A stretch of 64,000 nt of DNA from Granulicella pectinivorans (GTDB lineage Bacteria; Acidobacteriota; Terriglobia; Terriglobales; Acidobacteriaceae): positions 2,170,001 to 2,234,000 of the forward strand of contig NZ_FOZL01000001.1 in NCBI RefSeq assembly GCF_900114625.1, given 5' to 3'. Below the pieces are notes generated by a model. It saw nothing but the letters and a program-made list of their open reading frames with translations, was not told the DNA's origin and ran no database searches. Below, in pieces: positions 33,937 to 42,841 of the stretch (position 1 is its first letter; every line of letters begins with the position of its first letter). The translations under genes and the position numbers were made by a program.

Positions 33937-35253
33937 TTAAACGCGCGCCGGGCGATCCTTCTCGCTTTCCAGCGCGATTTCGGGATGAACGACGAGCCAG
34001 CAGACGGCTCCCAGGAGGGCGAGGAAGGCGGCGACGGCGAAGGAGGTGGTCCAGCCGAAGCGCCCCGCGATCCAGGGAGTGAGCGAGGCGGTGATGGCGC
34101 CGCCGATCTGTCCGCCCATGTTGACCATGGAGGAGAAGACGCCGGAGCTGCGGCCGGCGATATCGACCGAGACGGACCAGAAGGTGCTCTGCGAGAGGTA
34201 GAGGGCTCCTGCGCCGCCGGCCAGGATAATGCCGGCGAGCTGGGGGCTGTGCACCTGGGAGCCAAGGACGAGGAAGATGGCGGTGATGACCAGCGAGACC
34301 GAGGCCAGGTAGCAGCGGCCGACGCGCAGGCCGTGGAGGCGGGTGAGGCGATCCGAGAGGGCACCGCCAGCCAGACTGCCGACCGTCATGCAGAGGAAGG
34401 GCAGCATGGTGAAGCGTGCGCTGGACTTGAGGTCGAAGCCGCGTACCTGCGCCATGTAGAGGAAGAACCAACTGAAGAAGACCCAGGCGATGTAGCCGAA
34501 GCTGAAGTATCCGACCATGAGGGCGGCGAGATCCTTGCGGGCGAAGATGGCCTTCCAGGAGATCTTGTGGGGCGTGGAGGGTGAGGCTCCGGCGTCGCGC
34601 GAGGAGAAGCTGATGCCTGCGCGGATCTCGCGGAGCTCTGCGCGGGAGACGCCGGGGTGCTCTTCCGGGGTGTCGCGGGCGAACACCCACCAGACGGCTC
34701 CGGCGATGACGCCGATGACGGCCGAGAACCAGAACGCCGAACGCCAGCCGTCGGCGAGGATGATCCAGGTGAGCAGTGGAGGGGTGAGGCCGGAGCCGGC
34801 GCCGACGCCCGCGAAGATGAGGCCGTTGACGAAGCCGCGTTCCTGCTGCGGAACCCAGCGGGCGACGAACTGGTTGGCTGCGGGGTAGATGACGGCTTCC
34901 CCGGCGCCGAGCGCGAAGCGGACCGCGATGAGCAGCATGACCGCGTGGGGAATCCCAGCGGGGAGCATGGCGGTGAGGGCGGTGAAGAGTCCCCACCAGA
35001 AGACGCCGAGGGTGAGCACGCGGCGAGGGCCGAAGCGAGCGGCGAGGAATCCGGCAGGAAGCTGGAAGCCGGCGTAGCCGACGAGGAAGGCTGAGAAGAG
35101 CCAGCCGAGCCGCTGGTTGCCAAGCAGGTACTCCTGGCTGATCTGGAGACCGGCGATGGAGATGTTGGTGCGATCGAGGAACGCGACGCCTGAGAGGACG
35201 AAGAGCCAGAAGGCGAGGAAGAAACGGACTCGGGAGTGACGGCCATTTACCAT
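33937..35253 (-). CDS. MFS transporter, anion:cation symporter (ACS)-like
   Basis: A 438-residue, 12-segment major facilitator. The first helix ends in GVAFLDRTNISIAG, a hallmark of the ACS group that takes up sugar acids, phthalates and other organic anions; GRxGxR-like motifs follow (AARFGPRRVLTLG). GGGAG is 8 bases before ATG 35253, so I prefer it over ATG 35301, which adds a polar leader. The gene leads an apparent operon with the histidine kinase and response regulator. It could import the products of the exported enzymes, or act as a transporter-sensor as UhpC does; the sequence does not decide between these. Confidence 0.88.
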   Translation of the reverse strand: MVNGRHSRVRFFLAFWLFVLSGVAFLDRTNISIAGLQISQEYLLGNQRLGWLFSAFLVGYAGFQLPAGFLAARFGPRRVLTLGVFWWGLFTALTAMLPAGIPHAVMLLIAVRFALGAGEAVIYPAANQFVARWVPQQERGFVNGLIFAGVGAGSGLTPPLLTWIILADGWRSAFWFSAVIGVIAGAVWWVFARDTPEEHPGVSRAELREIRAGISFSSRDAGASPSTPHKISWKAIFARKDLAALMVGYFSFGYIAWVFFSWFFLYMAQVRGFDLKSSARFTMLPFLCMTVGSLAGGALSDRLTRLHGLRVGRCYLASVSLVITAIFLVLGSQVHSPQLAGIILAGGAGALYLSQSTFWSVSVDIAGRSSGVFSSMVNMGGQIGGAITASLTPWIAGRFGWTTSFAVAAFLALLGAVCWLVVHPEIALESEKDRPARV

Positions 35254-35792
35254 CACTGAGTCTCCCGGATTTGAAAGGGTGGGGCTGTATGACGAAGGCA
35301 TCTATTGAACTGTAATTTGTGTGGAACCCCATTGGCTGCGGGTGCGTAGGGCATTTGTCTCAAGCAAGATGCATGGTGGTTGCTCGCGTCGATGGCGAGC
35401 GATGTGGGCGTGTTTCTTCGGGCGAGTTGAAGGCAGATGTTCAATGTGCTTTACCGGGTGCGTCGCAGGCTGTGAGGATGGCTTGGGTCGGATGGAGGAA
35501 CGGATGGCAGATCGGAATGGCTCTCTCGGGCTCGGCGAACACAGGGCGCGTGCGGATGGAGGCACTGGCGGCGGCTGGCGATGCGAGGGCGAGAGGTGCG
35601 GAAGGGCTTGGGGGCGCGAACGCAGGCCGGGGACGCAGGGTTTGGGACAGATTCAGGATACGCAAAGGAGCTCCCAATCTTCGTACCTGCGGTAGAGGCT
35701 GCGCTGGCCGGAGAGATCAACCCGCGTCATGATTTGAGCGGGGATGTGTCCAAGAGATGTTTTGGGGGATTCGAGATCGGATGGGCTTCGTG
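35254..35792. other. Intergenic region without a supported gene
   Basis: About 540 bases between the MFS start and the second TonB receptor. Open frames occur in several phases on both strands, as expected at this GC content, but none has a ribosome site or a recognisable product. The part nearest 35254 must hold the promoter of the MFS/kinase/regulator operon; no clear -35/-10 pair was found. Confidence 0.55.
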
Positions 35793-35820
35793 CGGTGCGC
35801 CCGATGATCCGGGCGCACCG
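35793..35820 (-). terminator. Hairpin after TonB receptor 2
   Basis: A perfect 11-bp stem CGGTGCGCCCG (35793-35803) / CGGGCGCACCG (35810-35820) with a 6-base loop, 15 bases past the receptor stop on the minus strand. It lacks a U-run, so it may stabilise the mRNA end or work with Rho. Confidence 0.6.
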
Positions 35821-35834
35821 CCGAAGGTTGTGGG

Positions 35835-38800
35835 TTAGAAGTGGTACTTGACCGAGAGCTGCAGGTTACGAGGACCAGAACGAGCAGAGCTGATAACACC
35901 GAAGCTCGTTGAGGTTACGTTGTTTCCCGGGTTAGAGAGGTACGCGCTATTGAGGAGGTTATCCGCATCGGCGCGGAAGTTGACCGCCTGTTCGTGCCAG
36001 ATACGGAAGTCCTTGGTGATCGAGGCTCCATAGGTCTGGTAGCTGGGTACACGCTCCGAGTCGGGGCGCGCCGTGCCAAACGTACCAGCAGCAGGCTGTC
36101 CGTACGCGCAAACGCCGTTGTCGACGCCTGCCGTGGTGCAGGGGATTGCCGAAGGATCGGTACCGAACCAGTTGGCGGCGCTGCGGTTGACGATCTTCAG
36201 AGTGCGGTAGTGATTGGCGCGCTGCGAGTTGCCATTCACCATGGAGTTGTTGGATGCGACGAGCGTGATTGGGAATCCGGAGTAGGCGATGCCGGTCATG
36301 CCGATCTTCCAGCCACCGACGACCTCATCCACATAGACGGGCATATTCGCACCGAACATGCGACCACGACCCACAGGCAGATCATAGACGCCGTTGAAGT
36401 TGAGACCATGACGCACGTCCTGACCGGTCGGACCGTACTCCGAGTGGAGGTCATAGACGTTCTCGGCATAGGCCGACGAGGCGCTGATGCTCGGCACGCC
36501 GTAGAAGCCGGTGCTGTTGGTCATCGCCTTGCTGTAGGTGTAGTTGACGGTGTACTGCAGGCCGTGCCAAGCACGCTGACGGAACGAAGCCTGAAGCGCG
36601 TTGTAGTTCATCATGGCGTTGGAGTCGGTATAACGAATGGTTCCGTTGTAGCCGACGCCAGGGGTGGTGTAGAACGGCGCGGGAGCCTGCGTGAGGCAAG
36701 CCGCCGGTGGGGTAGGAGTGGAGACGGGTACAGGTGCCCCGTTGATGATGCAGGGATTGTGGAGTTGGTTGCGGGCGTTGGCCGTGACGAGGTGCTGTCC
36801 GGACTCGCCAAGGTAAGCGATCTGCAACGAGGACGTCCTGTTGAGCTGATACTCGGTTGCCAGGCTGTACTCGCCGATGAAAGCGGGCTTGATGTTCTTG
36901 TTCCACACGTTGTAAACGGCACCGGACGCCGCGGCGGCGTTGGCCGGAGCGGTGAAGCCACTCTGTACCGTGAAGAAGTTGCCAGGGTTGGTGGTTGATA
37001 CCTGTGTACCGCTGGCTTCGTATGTGCTCTGGAATGGAAGGTTGGTGGTCATGCGCAGGTTGGCTCCAGTGCCTTCCATGAAGTTCTGGATGCCGTATCC
37101 GCCGCGTACTACGAGTTTGGGGGTAGCCGCGTAGTTGAAGCCGACACGCGGCATCACGCTGCCATAGTAGGGGTTCACAAGACCACGGCCAAAGCCAGCG
37201 GCGCGTGCCTGTGGGGTTCCGTCGAGCAGGATGACCGAGGGGTTGGCCGGGTCTATCGTCGACATGTGGTTGTGAACTTCGTAGATGGGCTGGTCGTACT
37301 CATAGCGAACACCGATGTTGGCGGTGAAGCTTGGAGTGATCTTCCAGTCATCCTGGAGGAAGTAGCCATCGCGCCACGAACGCATGCCGGCGGGTCCTGA
37401 GACGCCGCCCTTTGAGACGAACGAGGCGCGGTTCAGCAGAAAGTCCGCCGCGGTGTAACCGTTGGCGGTGAAGCCGTTTGCATCAGGAGTAGCTGTGTTC
37501 GCTGTTCCGGCGCCAAGGTAGTAGAAGCCGCCCATCGAACCGTCGTTGCCGGGGTAGAAGTTGTTCTGCTGCTGCCGCTGGAACTGCACGCCAGCCTTGA
37601 GGGTGTGACGGCCAATCTGCCAGGTGAAGTTGTCGCCGTAGAGGAAGGTGTTGTCGGTGAAGTTGGTGCCGGTGTTCGAGTTGCCGAGACCGGTATACTC
37701 GCTGCCGTTCGTCAAGGTGATGCCGGCAGGGCTAGCCGGGGTGCTGAACGAGAGAGCCGCGAAGCCGGCGAAGGCTTGCGTGGCGTTGATGCCGAGCAGG
37801 CTGTTACCGTTCAGGCCGAAGGCGCCGGACCGGTCCAGCAGGACTGCGCCAAGGTTCTGGATGCGGGTGTAACCGGCACGGAACTCGTTGACCATCGAAG
37901 AGTTGAAGGTGTGAACCTCGTTGATGGCCACGCCCTTGACCGGGTTGGTGGGCGCGCTGGTGAAGGTGGTGGGAAGCGGGCTCTGCGAGGTGCTGCCATT
38001 CGCGCTCTGGGTATAGCGGACCGAGACGGCATCCTTGCTGGACGCCTTCCAGTCAACCTTCACATCGAACTGATCGCCATAGCTGCGATTCTTTGAGAAG
38101 CCAAGGTAGTTGGCCGAGGCCGGGGAGTTGCTCGCGGAAGGAAGCTGGTTGGGCAGAGGATAGAGTTCAGGATGCTGGAACAGGTAGATAGCGGCGGGGT
38201 TGGTGATGTTGATCTTGTTGTTGGCGTATGCGGTGCCGGGGTTGGTGGCATCGTAGAGCTGAATGAGCTTGCTGTTGTTGCAGGTGGTACCGGGCTTCGA
38301 GCACATCAGGACCGGGTTGAGGAGTTCTGAGAAGTCGCCGGTACGCTCCTTGGCGGTGAGCACGGTTGCAGTCGCCGGACCGCCGGTGTGATAACGGCCA
38401 CCCTGGTAGTCGGCGAAGAAGAAGAGCTTGTCCTTGAAGATTGGTCCGCCAAAGGTTCCACCGAAGATATTACGGGTGAATCCGCTCCTGGCGACGATCG
38501 GCGTGCTGTACTTGTTGGCCCAGGTGTTGGCGTTCAGCTTTCCATCGGAGAGGAAGTAGAAGGCGCTTCCGTGCCACTGGTTCGTACCGCTCTTGGTGGT
38601 GTAGAGCACATCGCCGCCCAGTACGTTGCCGTACTCGGCCGATGCGTTGGCCGAGACGATCTGGACCTGGCCGATGGCATCGACGCTGGGGTTGTAGCCA
38701 GGGGTGTCGTTGAGGGTCTCGTTGATGTTGACGCCGTCGAGGATGTACTGGTTGGTCTGCTGACGGTTGCCGTTGATGGAGACAGTGTTACCGCCCTGCG

Positions 38801-39341
38801 TGATGGCGGCCTGCCCGACGAAGCCGTTGGGGCTGGTGCTGACCGATCCGGGGAGAAACATCGTCAGTGAGACGATATCGCGGCTGACCATGGGGATGTT
38901 CTCGATCGCGCGGCTATCGAGCGTCGTCGCCAGAGTAGAGTTCTCCGTGTTCAAGAGAGGAGCAACCTCCGACTGGATCGAGACGTTCTGCTGCGTTCCC
39001 TCAAGGGTGAGCTTGCTGTCGATCTTCGCGTCCTGGGCGGTTTCAAGGACGAACGGGCCATAGGTGGCTGTCGCGAATCCCGGAGCGGAGATCGTTACCT
39101 TGTAGTTGCCGATCTGTAGGAAGCGGATGTTGTAGATACCATCCTTGTTGGTCGTGCTCGATGTGGCCACGTTGGTGTCAATGTTTGTAGCAGTCGCCTT
39201 GGCATTCGGGACGACGGCGCCCGAGGGGTCCGTTACGGTACCGTTGACGCTTCCGGTGATCGTCTGACCGAAGGCGCTTACGCAGCAACAGACTGCGAGC
39301 AAAAGCATCAGCGAGAGATGGCGTATGAATCTGGATTGCAT
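35835..39341 (-). CDS. Oar-like TonB-dependent receptor 2
   Basis: A 1,168-residue outer-membrane receptor with the same build as receptor 1: signal peptide (ending VSAFGQ), carboxypeptidase-regulatory domain (about 25-110, GSVNGTVTDPSGAVVPNAKA), plug with QYILDGVNINE and SANASAEYGNVLGGDV, and a barrel ending LQLSVKYHF. GGAGG lies 8 bases before ATG 39341; the longer frame from 39455 is rejected. It is encoded on the same strand as, and downstream of, an exported alpha-L-fucosidase, which suggests uptake of fucosylated oligosaccharides. The link is by position only. Confidence 0.93.
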   Translation of the reverse strand: MQSRFIRHLSLMLLLAVCCCVSAFGQTITGSVNGTVTDPSGAVVPNAKATATNIDTNVATSSTTNKDGIYNIRFLQIGNYKVTISAPGFATATYGPFVLETAQDAKIDSKLTLEGTQQNVSIQSEVAPLLNTENSTLATTLDSRAIENIPMVSRDIVSLTMFLPGSVSTSPNGFVGQAAITQGGNTVSINGNRQQTNQYILDGVNINETLNDTPGYNPSVDAIGQVQIVSANASAEYGNVLGGDVLYTTKSGTNQWHGSAFYFLSDGKLNANTWANKYSTPIVARSGFTRNIFGGTFGGPIFKDKLFFFADYQGGRYHTGGPATATVLTAKERTGDFSELLNPVLMCSKPGTTCNNSKLIQLYDATNPGTAYANNKINITNPAAIYLFQHPELYPLPNQLPSASNSPASANYLGFSKNRSYGDQFDVKVDWKASSKDAVSVRYTQSANGSTSQSPLPTTFTSAPTNPVKGVAINEVHTFNSSMVNEFRAGYTRIQNLGAVLLDRSGAFGLNGNSLLGINATQAFAGFAALSFSTPASPAGITLTNGSEYTGLGNSNTGTNFTDNTFLYGDNFTWQIGRHTLKAGVQFQRQQQNNFYPGNDGSMGGFYYLGAGTANTATPDANGFTANGYTAADFLLNRASFVSKGGVSGPAGMRSWRDGYFLQDDWKITPSFTANIGVRYEYDQPIYEVHNHMSTIDPANPSVILLDGTPQARAAGFGRGLVNPYYGSVMPRVGFNYAATPKLVVRGGYGIQNFMEGTGANLRMTTNLPFQSTYEASGTQVSTTNPGNFFTVQSGFTAPANAAAASGAVYNVWNKNIKPAFIGEYSLATEYQLNRTSSLQIAYLGESGQHLVTANARNQLHNPCIINGAPVPVSTPTPPAACLTQAPAPFYTTPGVGYNGTIRYTDSNAMMNYNALQASFRQRAWHGLQYTVNYTYSKAMTNSTGFYGVPSISASSAYAENVYDLHSEYGPTGQDVRHGLNFNGVYDLPVGRGRMFGANMPVYVDEVVGGWKIGMTGIAYSGFPITLVASNNSMVNGNSQRANHYRTLKIVNRSAANWFGTDPSAIPCTTAGVDNGVCAYGQPAAGTFGTARPDSERVPSYQTYGASITKDFRIWHEQAVNFRADADNLLNSAYLSNPGNNVTSTSFGVISSARSGPRNLQLSVKYHF

Positions 39342-39775
39342 GTATTGCCTCCAAAAGAGTGGTCTTCTCGTACAGACTGACCGTGAAGATCTTGAACTGC
39401 GTTTACCTCGCTGTGGCCCAACGAATGCTGCGAGGCAGTTGTGGATGCAAAGCATCCTCCCTCCATGTGCCGATGCCCCTTCTCGCTCACTTGAATAAAA
39501 AATGATGAAGATGACCTGAAGCCAGGGAATCTTCCTAGAGGTAGAACATGGGACGTTCCGGCAAAACTGTCATGGAATGATGAGATTGTTGCAATTGGAT
39601 TATGAGGATCGATTCCTGTCATCTGACACTTGACACATAAATTCATAGGGCAAAAAGCCTATGTCGTATTTCAGATGGGGCACTATACTGCCAGCCCGCT
39701 TTGGAGACGTTGCGGCGGCTGTTAAGTGTGGCTGCGATCGGCTGGGAATGCGGAGGGGGTCGTCTAACGGGTGTG
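39342..39775. other. Upstream region of TonB receptor 2
   Basis: No gene is supported. This stretch is AT-richer than its surroundings. It contains four TGTCA/TGACA half-sites at 39568, 39617, 39624 and 39631 (left ends), two of which form the palindrome TGTCA-TC-TGACA at 39617-39628, and GGCAAAAAGCC just after. They may be operator sites for the receptor gene, whose start is about 230-300 bases away. Confidence 0.4.
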
Positions 39776-39805
39776 CGTGCACGGCTCCGGGGCGGGCCGT
39801 GCACG
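39776..39805 (-). terminator. Hairpin downstream of the first fucosidase
   Basis: Stem CGTGCACGGC (39776-39785) / GCCGTGCACG (39796-39805), 10 bp and perfect, 13 bases past the fucosidase stop on the minus strand. No strong U-run follows. Confidence 0.6.
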
Positions 39806-39818
39806 TTGATCCTGGGTG

Positions 39819-41468
39819 CTAACGCACGATCTTGTCGGCGCCATAGAGCGTCATGAGTGGATGCTTCGCAATGGCGTGGAACTCGTAGGTGCCGGGCGCA
39901 AGGCCACGCACCTCGATGGTGAAGGCGCCCTTTGCGGTGACGGTCTTCAACTCCGTCGCCTTGAACTCGGTGGAACGCGCGTGAACGTCTTCGCCGGCGA
40001 TGGGGCGGTACTCGAAGCCGGCTTCGAGCGACTTCGCGTCGCCCATGTCGACCAGTGTGCCGTTGAAGGTGACGATGCCGTTGACGCTGTGGGCGCGATC
40101 CGTGACGACGCGCGGCGGGACGAGGGAAGGCTTCACGTCGGTCAGCTTGACGACCAGAGGGTTGGGCCAGCGGCTGTTGTCCTGCAGGCGCTGCGCGCGA
40201 TTGACGCGGATGTGCAGACCATCCTCCATCTGCGTGAAGGTGCTCTTGGGGATGACCTTCGAATACTCGATGGTCTTATCATCCTGGCCGAGGACGCTGA
40301 TGGTCGTGCCTGGCGTGGCGTGCACGGAGTGCAGCACGAACTCCTTCCATGTGCCCTTCTGCCAGATCTCGGGGGAGTCGACGATGGCATAGAGAGGGCC
40401 GTTGTTCTTCTTCTGGGTGAACCAGATGTTCTTCTCGTTCATGACCACCCAGGGACGCACGCCGTAGATGCACTCGGAGTTGACGAACATCCACAGGCCC
40501 ATCTCGCGGAGGCGGTTTTCCTGCTCGATCGCGAGTTGCCCGTTGGGCATAGGCCCTATGTTGAGCAGCATGTTGCCGCCCTTGGCGCGGGTCTGGTAAA
40601 GCAGGCGGATGAGGTCGCCGCCGGACTTGTAGACCTCGTTGTCTGGCTGGTACTGCCAGGCGGTGCCCATGGTCATGCTGGTCTCCCATGGGTCGACCAG
40701 GACGCTTGAGGGCACGGTGAGCTCGGGCGTTTCGAGCACGCCGCGGGTGATGACGATATTGGGGTTCAGGTCCCAGGCGGTCTCGCGCAGGTCGTCGGCT
40801 TCGCCGTCGAAGTAGGCGAGATCGATGGGCCCGTACTGCGTGAGGAGCTCGGTGAGCTGGGCCTTGTCGTAGGCGAGAAGGCCGGGGTTGTGGCTGGGCT
40901 GCACTTCAGGCGTAAGGCGCTGGATGGGGATGTTGTGCTGGTGCAGCCACCAGAAGTCGTCGGGCGAGAAGTAGACGCCGGCGGCGATACCCTGTGCGCG
41001 GAAGGCGTCGTAGACCTCGCGGGTGATGTCGCGCTTGAAGGGTGTGTTCTCGATGCTGAAGGGCGTCGTCTTGGTGTGGTACATGGTGAAGCCGGAGTGA
41101 TGCTTGGTGGTGAACATCACATAGCGGACGCCTGCGATCTTCGCGAGGCGCGACCACTCGCCGGGATCGAAGCGGGTGGGATCGAAGGTCTTGGGCAGAT
41201 CGTTGAAGAAGCGGTTGGTGTAGTCCTCGGACGCACCGACGAGCGAGTGGCTGATGACGACGCCGAGCTGGCTGTCGACGCCCCAGTGGATGAACATGCC
41301 GAAGCCCTGATCGCGATACCACTCCATGCGGTCGGGCTTGTTGCGCGAACCCTTGAGGCCCTTCTGCGGTCCCACCTGGGCATTCATCGGGCAGACGCTG
41401 GCGAACATCGCGAGGCAGAGGAGAAGGAGCGGAAGTCTACGGGAGGCTTTGGGCATGGTCGTCTTCAT
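39819..41468 (-). CDS. Exported GH29 alpha-L-fucosidase (1)
   Basis: A 549-residue secreted glycosidase that removes terminal alpha-L-fucose. After the signal peptide (ending CPMNAQ) the GH29 barrel shows WYRDQGFGMFIHWGVDS, AGVRYVMFTTKHHSGFTMY and GPIDLAYFDGEADDL, whose Asp in YFDG is the expected nucleophile, then GGNMLLNIGPMPNG. The last 170 or so residues form beta-rich accessory domains. It is distinct in sequence from the second fucosidase at 42842 (shared motifs only), so the two are not a recent duplication. The ATG at 41468 has no strong ribosome site; ATG 41456 is an alternative. Confidence 0.92.
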   Translation of the reverse strand: MKTTMPKASRRLPLLLLCLAMFASVCPMNAQVGPQKGLKGSRNKPDRMEWYRDQGFGMFIHWGVDSQLGVVISHSLVGASEDYTNRFFNDLPKTFDPTRFDPGEWSRLAKIAGVRYVMFTTKHHSGFTMYHTKTTPFSIENTPFKRDITREVYDAFRAQGIAAGVYFSPDDFWWLHQHNIPIQRLTPEVQPSHNPGLLAYDKAQLTELLTQYGPIDLAYFDGEADDLRETAWDLNPNIVITRGVLETPELTVPSSVLVDPWETSMTMGTAWQYQPDNEVYKSGGDLIRLLYQTRAKGGNMLLNIGPMPNGQLAIEQENRLREMGLWMFVNSECIYGVRPWVVMNEKNIWFTQKKNNGPLYAIVDSPEIWQKGTWKEFVLHSVHATPGTTISVLGQDDKTIEYSKVIPKSTFTQMEDGLHIRVNRAQRLQDNSRWPNPLVVKLTDVKPSLVPPRVVTDRAHSVNGIVTFNGTLVDMGDAKSLEAGFEYRPIAGEDVHARSTEFKATELKTVTAKGAFTIEVRGLAPGTYEFHAIAKHPLMTLYGADKIVR

Positions 41469-41647
41469 GGGTCGTCTCGAATCGTGTATGGAGGCTTTGT
41501 GTTCGATGGTAGCGAGGGGCCGCGGGAAAAGGGAGAGAGCCCCCGGGCATGGGTAGGGCGGATGTCTTATGCATTGCGGGCGGAAGCGATTTTTCATGGA
41601 TACTAACACCATCTCGAGGAACGACCGGTGGCAGGAAAGAGGAGCAG

Positions 41648-42694
41648 ATGCGGATGAAGCGGACAGTGAAGGCGGCGGCAGTTCTTGTCGTGGCAGCAGC
41701 CGGTATGTTTTCGCAGAGGGCCTTGGCCGAGGTGGCGCCCTGCACCGATATCCCCCATGCCGATCATCCGAAGGCGACGATCACCAATGGCGAGGTCAAG
41801 GCCGTCGTGTTCCTGCCGGATGCGGTGAATGGCTACTATCGCGGTCCGCGCTTCGACTGGTCGGGCGTGGTGGCGTGCGCGACGTATCACGGGCATACGT
41901 ACTTCGGAGAGTGGTTTCGCAAGTACGATCCGCTGATCAACGATGCGATTACGGGGCCCGCCGAGGAGTTTCGCTCGGGCGACACGGAGCCTCTTTACGA
42001 TCAGGCTCCGGTCGGAGGTTTGTTTGTGAAGCCCGGCGTGGGTGTGTTGCGCAAGACGGCCGATGCTCCGTACAAGTTTGGTTTCAGCTATCCCATTGTC
42101 GATACGGGCGAGTGGACCGTGAAGGTGAAGGGGCGCTCCATCACGTTTCGCCAGGACCTCAAAGGCCCCGGCGGGATTGCGTATCGCTACGAGAAAGAGC
42201 TTGTGCTCGACAAGCACGGCTCAGTGATGACGCTGAAGCACAGCATGAAGAACATCGGGACGACGGCGATCGATACAAGCGTGTATGACCATGGATTCTT
42301 CATGCTCGACGGCAAGCCGACGGGCGTGGGGCATGCGGTACACTTCGGCTTCAAGCTGCAGCCGGAGGCTCCGATGGGCGAGTGGGCCACGGTTGGCGAC
42401 AACGACATCGTCTTCACGAAAGACCTGCCGGCGCGGGGTGGCGTGCAGGGGTATCTCAAGGGCTTCTCGGACAAGGTCTCGGACTACGACTTTACCGTCG
42501 AAGACCGCACCACCAAGGTGGGGGTGCAGGAGACATCGACCCTACCGCTTGAGAAGGTCTACTTCTGGTCGATCAAGAGCACGATCTGCCCGGAGGGTTA
42601 TGTGCACCTGCACATTGAGCCGGGCCAGACGAGCAGGTGGGAGTTTCGCTTCCGCTTCTTCGGACCTGCGGCTGCTGCCGCGGCTGCCATGTAA
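41648..42694 (+). CDS. Exported protein with probable galactose-mutarotase-like fold
   Basis: A 348-residue protein with a signal peptide (ending RALA). I do not recognise a named family with certainty. The pattern of beta strands with NGYYRGPRFDWSGVVA, TFRQDLKGPGGIAYRYEKEL, MTLKHSMKNIGTTAIDT and FFMLDGKP resembles aldose-1-epimerase / mutarotase-like proteins, in which a His and a Glu late in the chain act on sugar rings; I cannot assign those residues. GAGGAG lies just before ATG 41648, and ATG 41654 is equally possible. It sits between two fucosidases in the divergent gap, so a role in handling released sugars is inferred. Confidence 0.6.
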   Translation: MRMKRTVKAAAVLVVAAAGMFSQRALAEVAPCTDIPHADHPKATITNGEVKAVVFLPDAVNGYYRGPRFDWSGVVACATYHGHTYFGEWFRKYDPLINDAITGPAEEFRSGDTEPLYDQAPVGGLFVKPGVGVLRKTADAPYKFGFSYPIVDTGEWTVKVKGRSITFRQDLKGPGGIAYRYEKELVLDKHGSVMTLKHSMKNIGTTAIDTSVYDHGFFMLDGKPTGVGHAVHFGFKLQPEAPMGEWATVGDNDIVFTKDLPARGGVQGYLKGFSDKVSDYDFTVEDRTTKVGVQETSTLPLEKVYFWSIKSTICPEGYVHLHIEPGQTSRWEFRFRFFGPAAAAAAAM

Positions 42695-42772
42695 AGCGAG
42701 CGATGCTGGCGGTCGAGGTGCGGCACGATCTTCTTGGCCCATCGTTTTCCTTGTAAAAATATCATTTCACCC

Positions 42773-42823
42773 TTGACAGCTTCCGTTGCGGACCACTACA
42801 AACGTGCACGACTCGTTTCGAGT
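42773..42823 (+). promoter_or_regulatory. Sigma-70-like promoter with palindromic operator before fucosidase 2
   Basis: A perfect -35 box TTGACA (42773-42778) and a -10 box TACAAA (42797-42802) are 18 bases apart. Right behind the expected start of transcription is the palindrome ACTCG-TTT-CGAGT (42811-42823), placed as a repressor site would be. The IclR-family gene at 44229 is the nearest candidate regulator. Confidence 0.6.
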
Positions 42824-42841
42824 ACAAAGGTGGATCCGACC

